Below the pieces are notes generated by a model. It was given only the letters and a program-made list of their open reading frames with translations. It made no database searches and had not been told where the DNA came from. From a virus, in the IMG/VR virus record IMGVR_UViG_3300050821_006666, positions 1-40,414 of that record: DNA of 40,414 nucleotides. One strand, 5' to 3'. The position numbers and the translations under genes were made by a program. Shown here one piece after another: positions 38,198-40,414 of the stretch; the stretch's first letter is position 1; each line of letters opens with the position of its first letter.

Positions 38198-38371
38198 ATG
38201 AGTGAAATGAAAACAACTATTCTCGATTGTGGTTGTGAAGAGATAATAATTGGTACTTATTTACAGAATAACAAGAGCAGGGATTGTAATATAGAAAATC
38301 ACACCAATGTAATTATTGGTAACACTGAGTGGAAGCTTAACTTGAGAAAGAGTAAGCCAGAGGGAGAATGA
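38198..38371 (+). CDS. Small hypothetical protein (57 aa)
   Basis: Read directly: MSEMKTTILDCGCEEIIIGT, ending TEWKLNLRKSKPEGE, 57 residues, with CxC near residue 11 and a third Cys at 30. It abuts the genes on both sides without gaps (start follows TGA; next ATG follows its TGA) and the sequence before the next gene contains GAGGGAG. Function unknown. Confidence 0.58.
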   Translation: MSEMKTTILDCGCEEIIIGTYLQNNKSRDCNIENHTNVIIGNTEWKLNLRKSKPEGE

Positions 38372-38722
38372 ATGTACATCAAGAAAGAAGATAGAGATAT
38401 CTCTAAGCTAAATTGGATTGAGATTAAAGATAAGATTCCTGATGAAGGCGATCTGATTGTTATTGCTTATAGAGAGCATTTTCATTTAGAGAGTGGAGAA
38501 TTTTGGGGCGACCATGATAGGGTAGACACCGATCTATCTTTCATTTATGCAGGTGATTTCTTCACATCAGATTCTGATTGGCAGCTTGTTGAAGGTGATA
38601 AAAGATGGAATGGACTAAGATGGGTACGCGTCCATGAATTTTATGGTATAACTACTCCCGAATTATCATTGGCATGGGAAGCGTTTAAGGTTGGACAACA
38701 TTTTGGAAGAATGAACGTATGA
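38372..38722 (+). CDS. DUF551-like protein (116 aa)
   Basis: The segment LNWIEIKDKIPDEGDLIVIA at residues 13-32 is a good match to the DUF551 opening. The rest is acidic with many Trp (GEFWGDHDRVDTD, SDSDWQLVEGDKRWNGLRWV). The usual W-x-P ending is absent, replaced by a helical tail (SLAWEAFKVGQHFGRMNV). GAGGGAG precedes the start. It overlaps the next gene by 4 bp. Function unknown. Confidence 0.65.
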   Translation: MYIKKEDRDISKLNWIEIKDKIPDEGDLIVIAYREHFHLESGEFWGDHDRVDTDLSFIYAGDFFTSDSDWQLVEGDKRWNGLRWVRVHEFYGITTPELSLAWEAFKVGQHFGRMNV

Positions 38723-38988
38723 ACTGGATATGTTTTGCAGATCGCTGGCCTACGGTTAATGAGGTTGAAGGTAAAATTGTTATAGCTACATTATACCATG
38801 ATAGGAGCGCTAAATATTATAACGAAATACTAATATCTAAATCAGGCCATATTGGATATTTTGAGGAAGGTGATTGTTGCAACGGAGAGGAGTTTAAATT
38901 TTTGAAAGATGAGTTCCGCGAAGAGTCTTGGTGTTCAAATCAATCCAAATCCTTCTGGATTGCACTCGGTAAACCGGAGATAAAATGA
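38719..38988 (+). CDS. DUF551-like protein (89 aa)
   Basis: It opens MNWICFADRWPTVNEVEGKI-VIATLY, and ends SFWIALGKPEIK, both ends matching the DUF551 layout (opening W-I, closing W-x-x-L-x-x-P). It is linked by ATGA overlaps to both neighbours. Adjacent DUF551-like genes (38372 and 38719) suggest a local duplication. Function unknown. Confidence 0.65.
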   Translation: MNWICFADRWPTVNEVEGKIVIATLYHDRSAKYYNEILISKSGHIGYFEEGDCCNGEEFKFLKDEFREESWCSNQSKSFWIALGKPEIK

Positions 38989-39185
38989 ATAACAAAATAA
39001 TTAGAGAACAATTAGATATAATCTATAAGGCTCAAATGGATGCGTTTTTTAATATTTTTGATTATGCAGGTAAGTATACATTTGTTAGAAAAGATCCATT
39101 GAAGGAAATCGCCCATACTTTAACTGAGACTATTGTAAATGCTTTAACGGAGATTAATAAAATTATTGATGAGGACTGCAAGTGA
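38985..39185 (+). CDS. Small helical hypothetical protein (66 aa)
   Basis: A 66-residue protein, mostly helical (IIREQLDIIYKAQMDAFFNI, EIAHTLTETIVNALTEINKI). It starts on an ATGA overlap; its TGA overlaps the following GTG-started micro-ORF. No family recognised. Confidence 0.6.
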   Translation: MNNKIIREQLDIIYKAQMDAFFNIFDYAGKYTFVRKDPLKEIAHTLTETIVNALTEINKIIDEDCK

Positions 39186-39265
39186 TAAATGAATGCACAG
39201 AGATAGTGCCAGTAAAATGTAAAGTATGCCATAAGTGTACTTGTAGGTGTGAATGTGCCGAGTAG
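39182..39265 (+). CDS. 27-aa cysteine-rich micro-protein
   Basis: Read from GTG at 39182, overlapping the previous stop (GTGA): MINECTEIVPVKCKVCHKCT then CRCECAE. Seven of 27 residues are Cys, including CxxCxxCxCxCxC, suggesting a metal-binding mini-domain. Its 3' end overlaps the next gene. The ribosome-binding site is weak, so translation would depend on coupling. Confidence 0.45.
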   Translation: MINECTEIVPVKCKVCHKCTCRCECAE

Positions 39266-39479
39266 ATCAAGGCCGCTCCTTATCAACTGTGGTGCCATTG
39301 CAAGAAATAGACGACGACACAAAAGATATCTTAGAGATCAACAATCAATATCAATTACTCCTGCAATGAGGAAGTTTCATGATACATTCTTTTATGTTTC
39401 ATGTAGCCTCTTTGTCATGCTTGTTTTAGGGTTGTTTGGTGGATTGATATATGCATGTTTTATAAAGGATCAAGAATGA
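39249..39479 (+). CDS. Basic single-pass membrane protein (up to 76 aa)
   Basis: The N-terminal part is strongly basic (SRSRPLL...RNRRRHKRYLRD), and residues about 45-71 (FFYVSCSLFVMLVLGLFGGL) form a transmembrane helix close to the C-terminus (IYACFIKDQE). Possible starts are GTG at 39249 or 39255, or ATG at 39366, none with a good site. It overlaps the terminase start by 4 bp (ATGA). With an M15 peptidase in the genome and no recognised holin, this is a holin or lysis-accessory candidate. Confidence 0.5.
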   Translation: MNVPSRSRPLLINCGAIARNRRRHKRYLRDQQSISITPAMRKFHDTFFYVSCSLFVMLVLGLFGGLIYACFIKDQE

Positions 39480-40414
39480 ATGTCGAGACGCGCATAAAAC
39501 TTGATAAGTTCAAGCCCCGTGATTATCAATTGCCATTGCTTGATGCCATTCTTAATAAAGGCTATAAAAGAGTAATTGGCATATGGCCCCGTCGTGCTGG
39601 CAAGGATATCTGTGGATGGAACATAATCATCCGTGCTGCTCTCCAACGTATTGGTACATACTTCTATGTATTCCCCACATATTCATCAGGACGCAAGATT
39701 TTATGGGATGCTATAAACATTCAGGGAATGCGTGTTCTTGATTACCTACCTAATGAATTGATTGAATCCAAGAATGAACAACTTATGAGAATTCGTTTGA
39801 AGAATGGTTCATCAATCCAGGTGATTGGTTCTGATAATTACGATAACTCTATTGTTGGAACAAACCCGGTGGGAATAGTCTGGTCAGAATATGCCATCAT
39901 GGACCCAATGGCCTACTCATTCGCTCGTCCTATTCTTGCTGCAAACGATGGTTGGTCTGTATTCTTATCAACTCCTCGTGGGAAGAACTTCTTCTGGGAG
40001 ATGCTACAGATTGCTGAGCATTCCCCTGAATGGTTTGTGCATAAGCTTACCATTGAAGATACCAATCACTTGTCTCCTGAGAACTGGGAGCGTGAGAAGC
40101 GTGAGATGTCAGAAGACCTTCTCCAACAAGAATATTACTGCTCCTTCTCTTTAGGGGTCGAAGGTTCATTCTATGCAAAGTATATTGATCGTATACGTAT
40201 CAATGGTCAAATAGGTCAAGTACCATGGGAGCCATCATTTCGTGTAAATAGTTCTTGGGATATAGGCGTCCGAGATTCAACCTCGATAATTCTGTATCAA
40301 TGTGTTGGGCAGGTGATACGCATAGTAGACTGCTATGAGAATAATAAGCAGGGACTTGAGCATTATGTAGAATGGTTATCTTCAAAACCTTATCTTTATG
40401 GCAAGCATTTTGCC
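39476..40414 (+). CDS. terL: Terminase large subunit, N-terminal part (continues at 99-533)
   Basis: The first 313 of 457 residues of the packaging motor. The ATPase domain shows Walker A WPRRAGKD (residues 37-44), Walker B VGIVWSE (132-138) and the coupling motif FLSTPRGK (163-170). The nuclease domain begins with SSWDIGVRDS (D262). The motor translocates DNA into the prohead through the portal and cuts concatemers. AAAGGA precedes the ATG, which overlaps the membrane-protein stop. The frame runs off the end of the window exactly on a codon and resumes at position 99. Confidence 0.94.
   Translation, partial: MNVETRIKLDKFKPRDYQLPLLDAILNKGYKRVIGIWPRRAGKDICGWNIIIRAALQRIGTYFYVFPTYSSGRKILWDAINIQGMRVLDYLPNELIESKNEQLMRIRLKNGSSIQVIGSDNYDNSIVGTNPVGIVWSEYAIMDPMAYSFARPILAANDGWSVFLSTPRGKNFFWEMLQIAEHSPEWFVHKLTIEDTNHLSPENWEREKREMSEDLLQQEYYCSFSLGVEGSFYAKYIDRIRINGQIGQVPWEPSFRVNSSWDIGVRDSTSIILYQCVGQVIRIVDCYENNKQGLEHYVEWLSSKPYLYGKHFA
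40317..40414. repeat. Terminal direct repeat, copy B (assembly closure)
   Basis: Identical to bases 1-98 and in the same terminase frame; it marks the circular overlap. Confidence 0.95.

Noticed and set aside
1-40414. CRISPR array or insertion sequence
   Set aside because: No regularly spaced repeats with unique spacers, and no transposase-like ORF with terminal inverted repeats, were seen. The tetranucleotide tracts are too short for a CRISPR.

Overview
The window is one complete circularly closed phage genome. Its last 98 bases (40317-40414) repeat the first 98 (1-98), so the unique sequence is 40,316 bp and the cut falls inside the large terminase gene. The genome looks AT-rich and uses standard stop codons. 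It has a P22-type portal, an N4-gp56-type major capsid protein, adaptor and stabilisation proteins, three ejection-type proteins and several beta-rich fibres. I see no tape measure, tail tube, sheath or baseplate genes, which points to a short-tailed (podovirus-like) phage. An M15-type cell-wall peptidase and an S74-chaperoned fibre fit a bacterial host, probably Gram-negative, but the host cannot be identified from the sequence. I see no integrase, DNA polymerase, primase or RNA polymerase.

Layout. A divergent promoter pair at 34926-35004 divides the genome. Leftward (34879 to 30616) runs an early-type operon of small genes: a Cro-like HTH protein, a 22-residue membrane peptide, an orphan zinc-ribbon protein and two tandem ERF-family annealing proteins. 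Rightward run a replication-initiator-like gene (35685-36908, with six AATC units inside it), a RusA-like resolvase, a probable small terminase, about eight tiny tightly overlapped ORFs, and the large terminase across the cut. After the cut come three hypothetical genes, a tRNA cluster (Glu-UUC, Ser-GCU, Ser-UGA, all with encoded CCA), portal, small basic proteins, scaffold, M15 peptidase, the capsid gene, adaptor and stabilisation genes (12-17 kb), ejection proteins (17.8-20.9 kb) and fibres (21.6-30.5 kb). The rightward block ends at a strong terminator (30630-30657) facing the leftward block.

The main discovery is the capsid gene. No single reading frame encodes it. Four exons (8316-8341, 8547-8712, 8930-9169, 10322-10837) join in frame into a 315-residue N4-gp56-like capsid protein. 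They are separated by three related group I introns of 205, 217 and 1152 nt. Each intron has a U.G-closed P1 helix pairing its upstream exon with an internal guide, and introns 2 and 3 share identical core blocks. Intron 3 carries an antisense LAGLIDADG homing endonuclease gene with its own promoter. An HNH-type endonuclease gene lies immediately upstream on the minus strand.

Other notable points are repeated paralogy (tandem ERF genes, three tandem beta-sandwich virion genes, up to five DUF551-like genes, a shared beta module in three virion genes), a leftward ribbon-helix-helix island with an operator-like palindrome inside its promoter, two gene cassettes bracketed by direct repeats, and several micro-ORFs with start/stop overlaps.
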